In this document: positions 12,779 to 23,765 of the stretch, piece after piece
Position numbering within the stretch: position 1 is the first letter of the stretch
Layout: every line of letters starts with the position of its first letter
DNA from: Nautilus pompilius
Taxonomy: Eukaryota > Mollusca > Cephalopoda > Nautilida > Nautilidae
Assembly (NCBI GenBank): GCA_018389105.1
Contig: JACATO010001139.1
Location: forward strand, 1-64,000
DNA length: 64,000 nucleotides
Direction of reading: 5' to 3'
Translations under genes and position numbers: made by a program
The notes under the pieces: generated by a model
The model's database searches: none
Told to the model about the DNA's origin: nothing
What the model saw: the letters and a program-made list of their open reading frames with translations, nothing else

Positions 12779-14269
12779 CTCAAAAGCAATTATAATTTTT
12801 AGATTTTTAAGCGGTCAGTGACAGGGCTTGTGTGTGGCAGGTGCTATACCTGCGAGGTGTTTTCTGGCTGCGGAAATGCATTGGTCTCACCTCTTGTAAA
12901 ACTCCACCACTTTCAAAGCATGCTCCTTGAACCCACTCAGTCCCCACATCTCTAGAGTTCTCAAGATTATTAACTGAAAGAAAGTGAGAGTAGAAAATCC
13001 TCACTACAGCCCTCCCTCTTTCCTTTGCCCAGTGCCCCCAACACATCTGTTTATTAATCAGTGGCATGTTCAAAAATGTGGAAACGTGGACGAACGATGT
13101 CAGAACTGAAAGTAATTATTCATGTAAACGCAGTTATACCTACAATGTACTGGTAACATTGATGGGAGATTTCCGTGACTCCTTTCATGTTTCTTCACAA
13201 ATATTCTCTTTTGGTTTGTATAGCTGGTAAGCAGAAATCTTAAAATTCATCTGGAAATTGAAGTATTTCTTCTCAAGTGAGCGAGCCTCAAGATTTGTGT
13301 AGAAGATGAAAAATCATGATTCCCTAATAATCATCATTCCCGTGGAAAACCTGCATAAGATAAATTTCTGGTGACTGTTAAAACAAATATGCTATCCAGG
13401 GTGCTAGATGCAGCTTTCAAGGCAATCCAGGGACTTATAGAAGTTTTAAAACTTTGTGCCCCTTTGACAGTATTTACTGCTTTAAGATCAGTTCTGATGG
13501 CAGTCCATCATGGCTTTTTTAAGTTTTCAACTGCATTGAATCATGGGAAATTAGAGAGTCTTCCAGAGACATATCCTACTATTCGGGATCCAAAAGATAC
13601 ATCAGAAATGCTGAAAACATCCGAAGGGCTGCTCCCTTTGTTTTTAAGTAGGAAAGGAATGGAGGTACAAAAATTCAGCTTTATTGTTGCCAAAGCCACA
13701 CTGTTTACTGATCAGTAGGGAATTATCATAATTTATGCCAGATTTCCTTGTTTTGTTGCTTTTGTAAATGTATTTTCTCTCTAGAAGACCAGTGACTAAT
13801 GGAAATCCTTTCATCAAATAAATAAAGGGTGGTATGATTACATAACGAGCTTGTCTTCCCCTGTAAACCTGTAGGGAGGTTTGAAGTATGACACAAAAGT
13901 AAACTCCAGTAGGATGCACTATGGTGCTGGTAAAAGAAGACATAAAACTTAGCAAACAGATGTTTATACCCCTGCTGGTATGAGGATAGAACATTGCTGA
14001 AATGTAGTCAGTTCTCCAATTATGGGAAAAGCTGAAACTAACTTGCTAGTTTCTGAAAATAGTGCATCACCAATAACCTTACATTATTTTCAAGATTAAG
14101 AAACTACTAAATAGAATTATCATTTACTGCCACTGTTTGCAAAATATCCTTAAAGATTGAATAGAAGGTAAAACAAGAAAGTAATCTTAATCGCTTTTAT
14201 TAAAAGTTCATTAGGTCACTTTCACCTGCTAATCTCCCCATCCATTATAGGAGATGGTGAGTTAGCATG
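12779..14269. other. AADAT-like intron, no exon recognised
   Basis: This is where the central exons, including the PLP-lysine SxSK(x)xxxGLR segment, should lie if the gene were complete. I did not find them in any minus frame. A 115-codon plus-strand frame (13371-13718) and a 116-codon minus frame (13644-13994) show no known domain. Confidence 0.4.
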
Positions 14270-14480
14270 GCATGTAGCTTGCTTGTTACAGTGACAGCCT
14301 TGTGTTGTGAATAGCTGGTAGCTAGCTTGTTACAGTGATAGCTTGTTTGTTACATGTAACTTGCTTGTTATGGTCACCGCTTTAGCACAGCAAATAACTC
14401 ACTTGTTTGTTACTGTGACAGCTCCGTATTACATGTAAGTTGTTGTCTGTTATGGTCACAGCTAAGTGTAGCCTGTAGTT
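14270..14480. repeat. Degenerate ~40-bp minisatellite, about 5 units
   Basis: About five imperfect units share a CTTGCTTGTTACAGTGACAG-like core followed by a TGT/ACATGTAA-like tail, starting near 14273, 14321, 14357, 14398 and 14436. The GTGACAGC / GGTCACAGC core recurs in each. The array sits in an intron of the AADAT-like gene. Confidence 0.7.
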
Positions 14481-14913
14481 GGAGATGACAGGGTGGAAAA
14501 ACTATTAGATCATCAGAAGTTACATATTTTATAAAGAATTTCCATTAATCTCGTTAGCTAAATATTTTTCCCTAATAATTCCTATGTTTTCAGAAATGCC
14601 ATCATTTGAAATGGACTAGTAGATGCTACTTTTATATAAAACAGCATTTCTCTGTTGCAGTATTATTAGAACTGTAACTGAAAACATACAAAAGTTGATA
14701 CACCAAATAATAAATAATAATATTCTGGTCTCCTCTCCTTCTACCACAGACAGATGTATCGAGGATGAGTAAGCAGGTCATAAGCATTAAGATAATCTCC
14801 AGGTATTTTATAAATAGCATGTTCATAAATCCATATGCTGTGAGGGCAGGCTGGCTTAAAATAAAATAAGAATTTGTAGATGCATGAACATGAAATTTAG
14901 CTAAATAAAATAC

Positions 14914-15043
14914 CTTAGACAAACCATCTTGTCTGCCAATGGTAACAACTATTTCTGCCCTTGAGTCATCAGAAACCTCCAGCTTTGGTGGGTTGTGGAT
15001 GTCTTGTTGTAAAGTTCTCAACCAATTCAAAAGTTCTGGGAAG
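14914..15043 (-). CDS. AADAT: AADAT-like exon (PELLNWL helix)
   Basis: This 130-base exon has acceptor TTTGGCAG and donor TCTAAG|GTATTT. It encodes FPELLNWLRTLQQDIHNPP, then an acidic linker, then a strand ending GRQDGLSK. This matches the family's IPELLSWLKQLQ..LHNPP...VTSGSQQGLCK region, which precedes the active-site PGD loop. It is the clearest piece of the gene. Confidence 0.85.
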
Positions 15044-15414
15044 CTGCCAAATGTAGGGGAAATGATTATGTTGCATATAATATAGGGAAAGAATAATGCT
15101 GCCATTTTTGTTTATTACATGCACTCGAGGAAAGGTAATATAGTATATTGTGTTTCAATGCATGCATACGCTGTAACTACACCAATTACGACTAATTAAA
15201 TATTCAATTCCACAGCAATATGCATAAAAATGCATTTTAACTGCACACATTCCCCAATAGAATCATGTTTACACAAAACGTATGGGCTTACAAATCTGCG
15301 TCATGAAAGGTCCGACTCAGCATTCATTAAGAAGTCACGTGAAAGTATATAATCTACAAGGACTTAAGAAAAACTGTGACATTTTGCACAAAAAAAAGTC
15401 ACAAACACTTGAAT

Positions 15415-15480
15415 TAAAGTTTCCTCAGCCCTAGCCTTTGTCTGTCAAATGATATCTTTACCCCTTTCAATGGTGAACTT
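15415..15480 (-). pseudogene. Possible degenerate AADAT-like exon
   Basis: The minus strand reads KFTIERGKD and, after a one-base shift, ISFDRQ. This resembles the family's ITVENGKTIQFGEE segment, which belongs exactly between the two neighbouring exons. The required frame change and lack of clear splice borders keep this tentative. Confidence 0.3.
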
Positions 15481-15954
15481 CTTCAATTCTTTGACCATTT
15501 CAGAGGATTTATGTTGCCAGGATTGGTTCCAGTTGTTTTGGCATCTTTGCTTTCCCTGAAATGTTTCACTGGCTGGTCAATCTTCATCACTCAACCATGC
15601 TAAGCTGATGAATGCTTTAGCCATCGCATGTTTGGTTGTACTTGGTTTACTTTAGGTTTTCATCTGATGATCTTGATAATACCTTTTATACAATTTTCTA
15701 AAATATAACAATATTACCCAGGAGTGGTTGAATACTGTAGGGCTGCTGGCTCTCTTCATCTCCTCACCTTCGAGAATAAAAGAACTTCCATCTCTGTGAT
15801 TAGAAAAAGTTAGGAGAGATTATTAAAAAACATTTGGGTATTGTGAACAGTGGGAAATTACTGACACAACTATATATGGATAAAAGTGACGAAATATTCA
15901 TCCCAGCCAGTTTTTGGCAAATTTTCTGCTTTCTGAAATATCTGATTTTAAAGT

Positions 15955-15976
15955 TCTACACACACACACACACACA
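15955..15976. repeat. (CA)n microsatellite
   Basis: A run of about ten CA units in AADAT-like intronic sequence. Confidence 0.9.
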
Positions 15977-16365
15977 TATATCAGTTGATGTTCGTATTAG
16001 AATCTAGTGCCGCCTTTATTCTTTATGAAATGTGTCCCCTTACTGCTGTTGTACCATTTAGCATCAGGAGTACAGATGATGATGCTGACACTTTACAAAA
16101 CCCAAACATTTTTTAAAAAAAAAACATTAAACATGGCGAAAAAATGTAAAGGAAGCCCATCTGATTTAATTTTATTCATTCCTGTCTCCACCCGTTGGTA
16201 GATCTTGTATATGATTGAGAGAACTCTTTGGAATTGCTCCACCAACTTCTCTAACGTATCCCTTATTTTTTCCCAAACTTCTTAAGCAACAATGAAATGT
16301 TTCTTGAATAACATTTTAAAGTGTTGATGAAGCCACAAAAGTCATGAGAGAGTTATTGTACCTAC

Positions 16366-16446
16366 CTTAAATGTTCCTTCCACGATTGGGAAGAGGTCAG
16401 CATTGATCATGCCAATTGACATAGAAATCATGGTGGGTGGACTTTC
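16366..16446 (-). CDS. AADAT: AADAT-like N-terminal exon
   Basis: This 81-base, phase-0 exon encodes 27 residues beginning ESPPTMISMSIGM and ending DLFPIVEGTFK. It aligns with the KSPPSMISLAGG...FPFKTA segment near the N-terminus of the aminotransferase. The acceptor is TTCTTCAG and the donor is AAG|GTAGGT. The glycine-rich AGG of the family reads MSIGM here, an unusual substitution. Confidence 0.7.
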
Positions 16447-16904
16447 CTGAAGAATGGCATTTGCAATAGTAAATAAAATACTGAGCAGTGATAGCCAGAT
16501 AAGTAGGTGAAAAGAAAATTTTTGGACTGCAGTCTATTATTATTTCAGAGCAAACAGGATAATTGTAGAAGCTACATGCTACACTAAGCGTTCATCGTAA
16601 CAAACGAGAGCCACATGCCATGATAACTTACTATCTCCCATGATAGATGTAGAGATTTTACAGCTATTGTAAATAGCTTTATAAAATTTCAAGCAAGCGA
16701 AAGTCTCCTAATGGAATTTGAACCTTGAGTAAATTTTGAGCAGTATATTAGGTTTGAATCACTTTCTCCACGAGTAGTAACTCAACTAATTACTGAACCA
16801 ATGTTTCGGGGATCTTCTGAAATTATCATCAGTAGTCCCTAAAGGGAATATCTTGGTGTCCAATGATGGTATGATGAAGTTGGTTTTATAGCTATGATTA
16901 GATA

Positions 16905-16995
16905 GTACAGGTGGCCTGACCTGGTCTTGAACCTGCAATCTGCTTTTGATGCAGGTTTGACCAATACCTCAGTCCATGGTGCCCCCAGGGAATCT
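16905..16995 (-). repeat. tRNA-derived SINE
   Basis: On the minus strand an A-box-like TGGACTGAGGTATTGG is followed by a near-canonical B box GGTTCAAGACC, at tRNA-like spacing. It lies just upstream (gene sense) of the first AADAT-like exon found. Confidence 0.55.
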
Positions 16996-16999
16996 ACTG

Positions 17000-18592
17000 C
17001 AAATTAGCCCCTTATATGCCAAACTCGGTCCTCTTTCCCAGGACTAAAGCCTGATCATACAACAAAAAATAGATAGATTTATAATCATCAAGGTAGACTA
17101 TACATTCTTAAGGTGTTTCCAGTGTTGAAGTGTTAAATGCAAGGAGCCATCTGCCTATGGAATTGTCTAATGTGGAAGCTTTAATTCATTTAAAGATGCA
17201 TCTAATTTCGGGGTTGAAATGAAAAAAAAAAGGAGTTTTCTAAGAGCTGAAAGACTCCCAAGTCCCCACCCCCATGTGAAATAAGCAGTATAACTTTTGA
17301 CTGACTCTTACAAACAAAAGTCAAATTTGTTTCTATTTAATTTTTCATAAAACAGAAAACCCTCTTTTGCAAAATTCCTTGGGTTACTGAAAGACTTGCA
17401 ATCAGTCACCTTTATCGTATGGTTGGTGCCACATCTGCCAAAGTTATGCAGCAGATTCTTTACTCAACTTTAGTTGATACAAGAAGAAAGATGTGGAACC
17501 TGGTACGAGGCTCCTGAGAGTAAGGAAAAGCTAATATACTTAGTGTATTACCAAGCAAAGTCTGTTGACTGCTAACTCTGTCAAACTGCTCATTTTTCCA
17601 TGCTCTGTAAAAAATAGCTGCCATATGCATGGAATGGTTTTGCTTATAGCACACAATAAATGAGCTAATTGCCAGGGTTTGTGATTAGGGTCCTTCCCAA
17701 TCAATGGAAACTGGGGAATAGATGTCAGTGAATAGAACTGGAAGCCTACATGTGACAACCGTAAATAAGTACGTCAGCATGTTTACTTTTGTGAATTAAA
17801 AAACAAAACAAAACAAATTTCTCTGCACTTACCAACTGAAATAAATTAGCCTAAATAAATTTACTAAACATGAAATATGAAAAGATTTGGAATTTTGATT
17901 GCTAATTGCATAAATTGTTATTAACAAATGAAATATCCATGAAATGAGGGAATTTGCAGATTTAGGAGACCATCATTTTCAAAATTCATTTTTATTTATA
18001 CATTTAATGTCCTCCAGCTCTTACTAAAATAATTCCTTATATAGTAAATTAATTGTTCCTTTTGACCTGTGTTACCAGTAACAAACTGATTTCACGTAGT
18101 TATTTCACAATAATCTTAAACAAAGGAGAGAAGATTTTTAATTTCATGCAGTTAAAAGACAGATATCATAAATAAAAAAAAAAAAAAAAAATTTCAGTTC
18201 ATTCCAGATACATATTGCAAGCTTCTATTTAGGATTCTCCTCATACAGCTGTCTGAATGCTGCCTGACTGCACATTAACAGGATTTTTGGGACTTTGTTT
18301 TGCCTTCGTGGTCTCTTTAATATCCACAACCCATTTAACTACTACCGTGAATTTACCATCCGAAAAATGTATGGTACACTTCAGAAGAGAGGCAGGATGA
18401 ACTCTATGCTATGTCTAGCTTGGTTTTAAAGCTACCAGCGTCACTGATTTTGGAAATATTTTGAATGATACACCAAATAACTTCAGTCATTTCAGGTGTT
18501 ATTTGTTACAATGGCTTATGTCTGCTAGACTTATTACGCAAGTAAAACACCTGCAAGACCCTGCCCGAAGTGTTAAGCAGAAATAATGATGT
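17000..18592. other. No gene recognised
   Basis: AT-rich and CpG-poor. It lies between the AADAT-like exons and the MITE and could contain the undetected first exons of either flanking gene. No conserved exon was recognised. Confidence 0.4.
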
Positions 18593-18600
18593 ACTGCATT

Positions 18601-19051
18601 CAGGGGCATAGCTAGCGTTTGTGCCGCCCGGGGCGGTCGTAGAATTTGCCGCCCTCTAAATAACGTAGAATTTCAAAACCTCCAAAAAATTCATTTTTTA
18701 TTTATATATTTATTGAAAAAAAAGTACTATTAGAAAATAAAAATTATCAAATATATAATGAGAAAATATTGATATTCAATTCAAAATTAATTAGAAGTGA
18801 CTCACTTCAAGTGAGCAAATTTCTTTTACAGCAAATTTTAGAAAAACTTTCTTCCTTTCAAAAAACTACCATTAAAAATTGAACGAAAAATTCAGGAAAA
18901 AAATAATATCTGGAAAAATAGAACGAAAAAATACATTATATATGTAACATACTGTCCTGAACTAAATTTGACAAACGCGCACTCGGACCAAAAAATGCCG
19001 CCCCCCCCCAAAACGTGCCGCCCCTCCTGCCCCCCATTAGCTACGCCCCTG
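18601..19051. mobile_element. 451-bp hAT-type MITE
   Basis: The left end CAGGGGCATAGCTAGC and the right end TTAGCTACGCCCCTG are inverted repeats of one another with one mismatch over the first 14 bases. They are flanked by a perfect 8-bp target duplication, ACTGCATT, at 18593-18600 and 19052-19059. The interior is AT-rich and non-coding, with G+C-rich shoulders containing GCCGCCC motifs. An 8-bp duplication and CAGGGG ends indicate mobilisation by a hAT transposase. Confidence 0.9.
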
Positions 19052-19059
19052 ACTGCATT

Positions 19060-20900
19060 CTCAATCAGAAGGTCATGCTTATTAGATATCGGTGTACCTG
19101 ATCAATGCAAAATGACTATAAATGCAGAATCAGATATAATGGCAGGTCCCCATTAAATTCAGACCATGAAAAAGTGGGCAGTAAAATAAAGTAATACTAT
19201 TTGATAATTTTGTGGAATGGCTTTAAGGAAAAGTAGTAGCAATCAAGATTGTGAAGCTTTGTTAAGTGATTGCTGAGGGTGATACAAAATTCAGAGGATG
19301 ACAAAGGAAACAGTAGACTGCCAAAAAAATATAAAAAAGAAAACAGTGATCAGAAGCTTTCCAGGAAAAACAAGAGTCTAAGATGGTAAAGATGAGAGTA
19401 GCTTTCCTATATAACAGGGAAAGTTAAAGGTGGTTTGCTAACACAATATTATGAAAGTTACGTGTATAACTGACGTCTGAACACATGCTGATGTTTATTT
19501 TTTGAGAAATTCATTTTAAACAAAATAATGCGAAATAATTCCCTATAACCCAAAAACAAGAAACAATACACCACTGCTAAGTCCATAGGGATCTGATCCA
19601 TTCCTGAACCCCCCCCCTCCAAAGCATTCTATAGTTAGCTATTGAATTTAATATATTAACTTTAAAAATTTTCATTTTGAATATCATACAGCAGTTTAGA
19701 AGATTATCCAGCTGGAAGGAAGTTGTAGTAGAATTTTGACAGGATGTTTAGTACTGATGAAAGGTCATCAGCAGAGAAGTGCTCAAACTTAAAGCAACCC
19801 ACTTCTGTTTCAGAATGAACATGGCTGTAGGTTGAGTTTTATGTTAGGTATTATGTAATTTATGAAGGGAAATGGTAATGATTAAAACCTCGTTCTAGAA
19901 TGAGGAAGTGCAGAGTAAAGATAGAAAGAGAGAAAATACAAAATGTAGTAGTCACAGGAAAAATAAAGGTGAAGAAACACCAAAAAATCAGGGCTAGTTT
20001 TATTAATTAAGCATTTAACTGATATAAATAATGTAAACCCTACTGTGTATGGTCTTTCTCAGGTAATAAATTTAAAATTACATTTGATTTTTACACGGTT
20101 TGGTTCATATTCTTTGAAGCATAATGAATTTGAGTTGTGATAAGGATGTGTTATATATGCATTATATTTAACATTTTTAGTTAAGTTTATTATAAGGCAA
20201 GCCAACACGGCTTGTCCCCCCCGGGAAAGAGAAAACACCTTGTAGGCATAGTATCTGATCTAACTGACAAATATGAAAATAAAGGATTTTTTAAAATGAA
20301 AATAACAAAAACAATGATGCATTAAACCTGTTAGCATTTTCTCTGTGTCCATTTTACATTTTACTTAGTGGATTTACATTTACTCTTTTACCGGTGTTAA
20401 CAGAAGCAATGATGAAATTACAATCACTTTAAAGTCTGTGAAAGATAAGCCAGCACCAACCTCAAACTGAAATGTTCCAACTGTTGGAAATTCAAAAAAA
20501 AAGTAAAAGTTTTGTGTTAAATTATAATTTTTTTTTTTTTTTAAATGACAGAATTGTTTTTTTAGTACAACACACTACAGATTGGTCAGTCTTTATGATA
20601 ATGAATGTTAAAATGTTTTGGCATAAACAACCCTGAACTTTGGTTGTTTGTGTTCATAAAAAGCTATTTGTCAATGCATCTTTGATTGTGTGAACTACTA
20701 TGCTATAAAAAAATGTAAATTAAAGAATATTATTTGACTGCATTAATAATATTATCTCTGTCCAGTCATGAAATCATTTATAGGAAGTATATTTTTACTA
20801 TTAAATAGGCATATTTACACTTACCAAAGGCTATAACAATAGAACCTCATTTGAAAAAAAAAATGTTTATGTAATTGTCCAAACTTTACCTGCATCACTT
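19060..20900. other. No gene recognised
   Basis: AT-rich sequence with many stop codons in all frames. No terminal repeats or conserved exons were seen. Confidence 0.5.
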
Positions 20901-20929
20901 TCACTCTGGCATCTTTTCCTTGAAGAATT

Positions 20930-21840
20930 GTTGATAAATTTTTTATAAGTCTGTATCAATCGTTTGTTTATATATTGGTACACGCTGGCGCGAATGATTC
21001 CCCCATAGTTGTTCCTTTAACTTGGAGGAAGTGGTCCTCCCCGAAGAAGTCATTCCGAGTATGGTTTTGTGTTATCAGGGTGATGTGGTTCGGGGAGTAT
21101 TGGATCTGACACACTGGTGTTGCCGTCGCTTTTATGCCGCCTTTCGAATCGATGTTAGTGTATAGGTCAGCGACGTCCGCTGTGAAGAGAAGGCTGTCAG
21201 TGGGTACCCGAAGATATTTTAGAAGAGAGAGAGAGAGGAAGTGGTATGTGTTTTTCTACGTACGTAGTGTTTTTGTTGGGCTATTGGGTTAAGTGAGTTG
21301 TCAGTGAGTTTAGCCGAATGATATGATTCTGATTCGACGTCCCTGACTATGGGGCCTTCCCTTAGGTTGTTTATCTGGTACCGTACACGTCTGTGAGGGT
21401 TTGTGGATTTTGGGGAGGAGGTAGGTAGAAGGTTCTGTGACGCACCTGTTGTGTGGATGGCGGAGCTGATGATCCGTTTGTCCGCTAGTTCTTTTATCCG
21501 CTTCCTGTTAGATACTTGGATATTCTGCGTAGTAGGGTCATAATACTGTTTAATTCTGAGTTGTCTATATGCTTCTTTTACATAAACTTCTCTGTCCTGT
21601 ATGACAATCCCACCTCCATTGTCTGCTGGCTTGATGATTATAGTATTCTCTTTTCTTAAATTCTCTACAGCTCGTTTTTCTTTTGGGGAGGTATTCGGTT
21701 TGCCTCTCCTCCCCCCCTCCCCGGTGAGGTTTGCTATTATTTTCTGCTCCCCTAGTTTTTTTCTCCAATCTTTTAAGTTCGATAGGCACTAATTGCGTTA
21801 GGGTTTTGTAGTAGTTAGCATAACCTCCTATGGTTAGGGG
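20930..21840 (-). pseudogene. Penelope-like reverse transcriptase
   Basis: The N-terminal part reads NTIIIKPADNGGGIVIQDRE (other frames), the Penelope-like I.KPADKGGA.V signature, followed by the YVKEAYRQL helix. An LLPTSSPKS / REGPIV stretch corresponds to the LPKIHKP..RPIVS motif. The palm motif A reads LLFTADVADLYTNID, and motif B reads HFLQVKGTTMG followed by FAP. Stops and shifts occur around 21715, 21420 and 21330. The order and spacing support a Penelope-like element over a LINE or LTR RT. Confidence 0.7.
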
Positions 21841-21970
21841 GTTTGTTGCTGCTAATCGTTCTTTATCCGTGTGAAAGTAGGAGAGTCTGTTGCGGTATAG
21901 GAAATGAGATGTCGGCGTTAACTGTATCCAGGTCGGTTGGACGGCTAGTGGTAATGACCTTTTTCTAAGG

Positions 21971-22430
21971 TTAATGATGGATCCTAGTTTTTTTTAAAAG
22001 GTTGAATCCCATCCAGGCTTCCATGAATTCATCCGCAATGGCCGGGTTCCAGTGAATTCCATCCGTGACAGTGCGGGAAAACTGTGGGAGTTGTACATGT
22101 AGTGGCCACAAAATTTGTTTAGCCGTCGCGTTGAGGGCCTGGGTATTTCTCATCATAGTAGGTGTGAGGACCGTCCTGTTGTATGGTACTTGTGACCATT
22201 CGATCCGGGTTTAGGGGTAACCTGTCATAAGTATTTTCTTAACTCAGGATATTGTAGCCTGTCAATGGACTGACTTTCCTTGTCGTTGATTCCCATGCTG
22301 AAAATTATGTGTTCTGCTTCTGCATCCACAGCGCTGCTCCGGGGTAGCAGGCTAGCTGTACTTCATCTGGGATTATGAGAATTCTGGCTAAAACCGATAA
22401 TCAGGAGCTTACGTTGACAGACAGGTAGTT
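21971..22430 (-). pseudogene. SGNH/GDSL-esterase-like domain of the retroelement
   Basis: Three SGNH landmarks occur in order on the minus strand. A block-I-like LLIIGFSQNSH holds the nucleophile serine, with Phe where GDS has Asp. A block-III-like HIIFSMGINDK follows, and then a block-V-like VTDGIHWNP with the Asp-x-x-His pair. A CYPGAALW stretch between blocks I and III fits the fold. Frame changes after NSHNPR and after GINDKE..YLM break it. SGNH esterase domains are known in ORF1 of CR1/L2-type LINEs. Here one precedes a Penelope-like RT. Confidence 0.6.
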
Positions 22431-22609
22431 CCCATTCATTTTTTCTCTGAAACAGACCCAAAAACATGAAGAGAGGGGGTTGCCCGTGGGGTAACTTATA
22501 GTCGTCCTTGGTATTTGTTTTAAGAGATTTCGGTTCTTTTCGGTTTTTCCTTTGGTTATCCTCCTGTTGGATCCATTTACTTTCGTTGGCGGGTTCGGAC
22601 ATCGGTGTC

Positions 22610-23120
22610 GTTATTTATTCTTTTTTTTTTTTTTTGAAAGTTGTCGTCATTAACGTTTTATCTATCTGTCTGTCTTGTCTCAGAAAGAAGATATCAAAGA
22701 AACTGTGTACAGAGGTTAGTCGGGTATGAACTTGGCACTGAATGCTTTCACAAGCCTTTTGCCATACTATATACATTTATATATGTATATGATATGAAGA
22801 AAAAAAAATAAATACATGTCTGCCATCATGCTGTAGCTAACCATGTAGGGGTTTCACTGCCAAAAGTATATAGTGACAAATCATCAGCTGGATTTAAGAA
22901 TGACAGTATTATCCAATCACTTTGGCACCATGGTGAGCTTAGAGCTCTTCTGAACTGAGAGTAGGAAAACGTGGTGATGTCAGGAGGACTACAGTGTCAC
23001 TTATTTGACCTATATTGAGAAATTAAAGTTGCTTGTTCTGCAGTAAATTGTCAGTTTATTATTAGTGAGACTGAAGAGTTTGTGTTAATAATATGTTAGC
23101 TTTTAAAAATCTCTAAATCA
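22610..23120. other. No gene recognised
   Basis: AT-rich spacer between the Penelope-like fragment and the SINE. Poly-T tract at 22620-22635. Confidence 0.5.
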
Positions 23121-23123
23121 GGC

Positions 23124-23200
23124 AGAGTGGTGGTCCAGTGGTAGACTGCAGGCTGCTAAGTTTGATGGCCCCAACTTAAAATCTTGGTCAGGACCAACTC
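23124..23200 (+). repeat. tRNA-derived SINE, diverged
   Basis: Contains AGTGGTGGTCCAGTGGTAGAC (A-box-like), GGCTGCTAAG and a degraded B box (CTTAAAATCTTGGTC). It is related to the copy at 1190. Confidence 0.5.
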
Positions 23201-23679
23201 ATCTTGGTGTACTTCCCTGCCTCCCTATCTGGCCACATGGGTTTTCTCATATATTTGAAAAGTAAAGATTTCTAGTAGGGACTTTTGATGGACTGGCCGT
23301 ACATACTGCCACAGTCTCTGGTATTCTGTACCCTTTTCTTTCTCTCTTGTCTGGCTTGTATTCCAAATATGAGCACAACAACCAGCCAATCAAAGACCGT
23401 ATGTTATTAACTTCTCAACTGTATAGACATTGATAAGACATTTTGGTAAATGATATCTAGATCCTCTGGGATTCATTTTAACAGCACTATGGTTACCTAA
23501 TTTCACCCTACTAGCTAAAAAGAGATAGTAAACAAATCTAACTTTTTCAAATTCTTTAATATTATTTCATGAATATAAAATAAAATATATGTATATATAA
23601 TGTACAGGCTTTTATTATTTTTTATTTTCTAGTCCTTTTCTTTTTTCTAAACATTAAGCAATTTTTCTTAAGCTGATAG

Positions 23680-23765
23680 ATTTGTTTTCTTTTTGGGTGT
23701 CTGAGATAATGCTGCAACATACTCGGGTCACCACAGTTATCGGCTACTACATCAAATGGATGAAG
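23680..23765 (+). CDS. MUTYH: MUTYH exon: catalytic Glu helix
   Basis: Encodes [20 protein letters not shown] and ends KWMK at donor AAG|GTGTGC. It aligns with [20 protein letters not shown]. The catalytic Glu of the WVSE segment is kept, but LQQTQ reads LQHTR, altering two near-invariant glutamines. The nearest acceptor is a TAG at 23677-23679 with a weak upstream tract. Confidence 0.85.

Larger units (their letters stand above)
12502..16446 (-). pseudogene. AADAT: AADAT-like kynurenine/aminoadipate aminotransferase, partial or disrupted
   Basis: Four separate minus-strand exons match, in order, the kynurenine/alpha-aminoadipate aminotransferase family (PLP fold type I, usually mitochondrial, transaminating kynurenine and 2-aminoadipate). 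They are an N-terminal exon (16366-16446), the PELLNWL helix exon (14914-15043), a C-terminal small-domain exon (12610-12778) and the terminal exon with stop (12502-12558). Splice borders are canonical for these. Two candidate degenerate exons lie between the first and second exons (about 15415-15480) and just after the second (around 14790-14840, containing an IPGDYL-like stretch). The exons for the PLP-binding lysine and the substrate loop were not found between 12.8 and 14.8 kb, and exon 12610-12778 has lost residues and changes frame. Either this copy is a pseudogene or the assembly has indels. The 5' end lies above 16.4 kb and was not found. Confidence 0.65.
20930..22602 (-). mobile_element. 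Penelope-like retroelement fragment with SGNH-esterase-like domain
   Basis: Read on the minus strand, a start-proximal basic region (22602-22430) leads into an SGNH-hydrolase-like region (22420-21985). A linker follows, and then a reverse transcriptase with Penelope-type motifs (21830-20930). Stop codons and frame changes break the coding region, so it is a relic. It has noticeably more CpG than its surroundings, as expected of a relatively late insertion into CpG-depleted DNA. No terminal repeats were identified, and the 3' end, including the RT catalytic YxDD-type motif, was not seen. Confidence 0.7.

Noticed and set aside
13371-13994. 115- and 116-codon frames in the AADAT-like intron
   Set aside because: No similarity to the aminotransferase or any known family. 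They are probably chance.
14270-14480. CRISPR-like array
   Set aside because: The sequence is eukaryotic, units are tandem and diverged without distinct spacers, and no cas genes are present.
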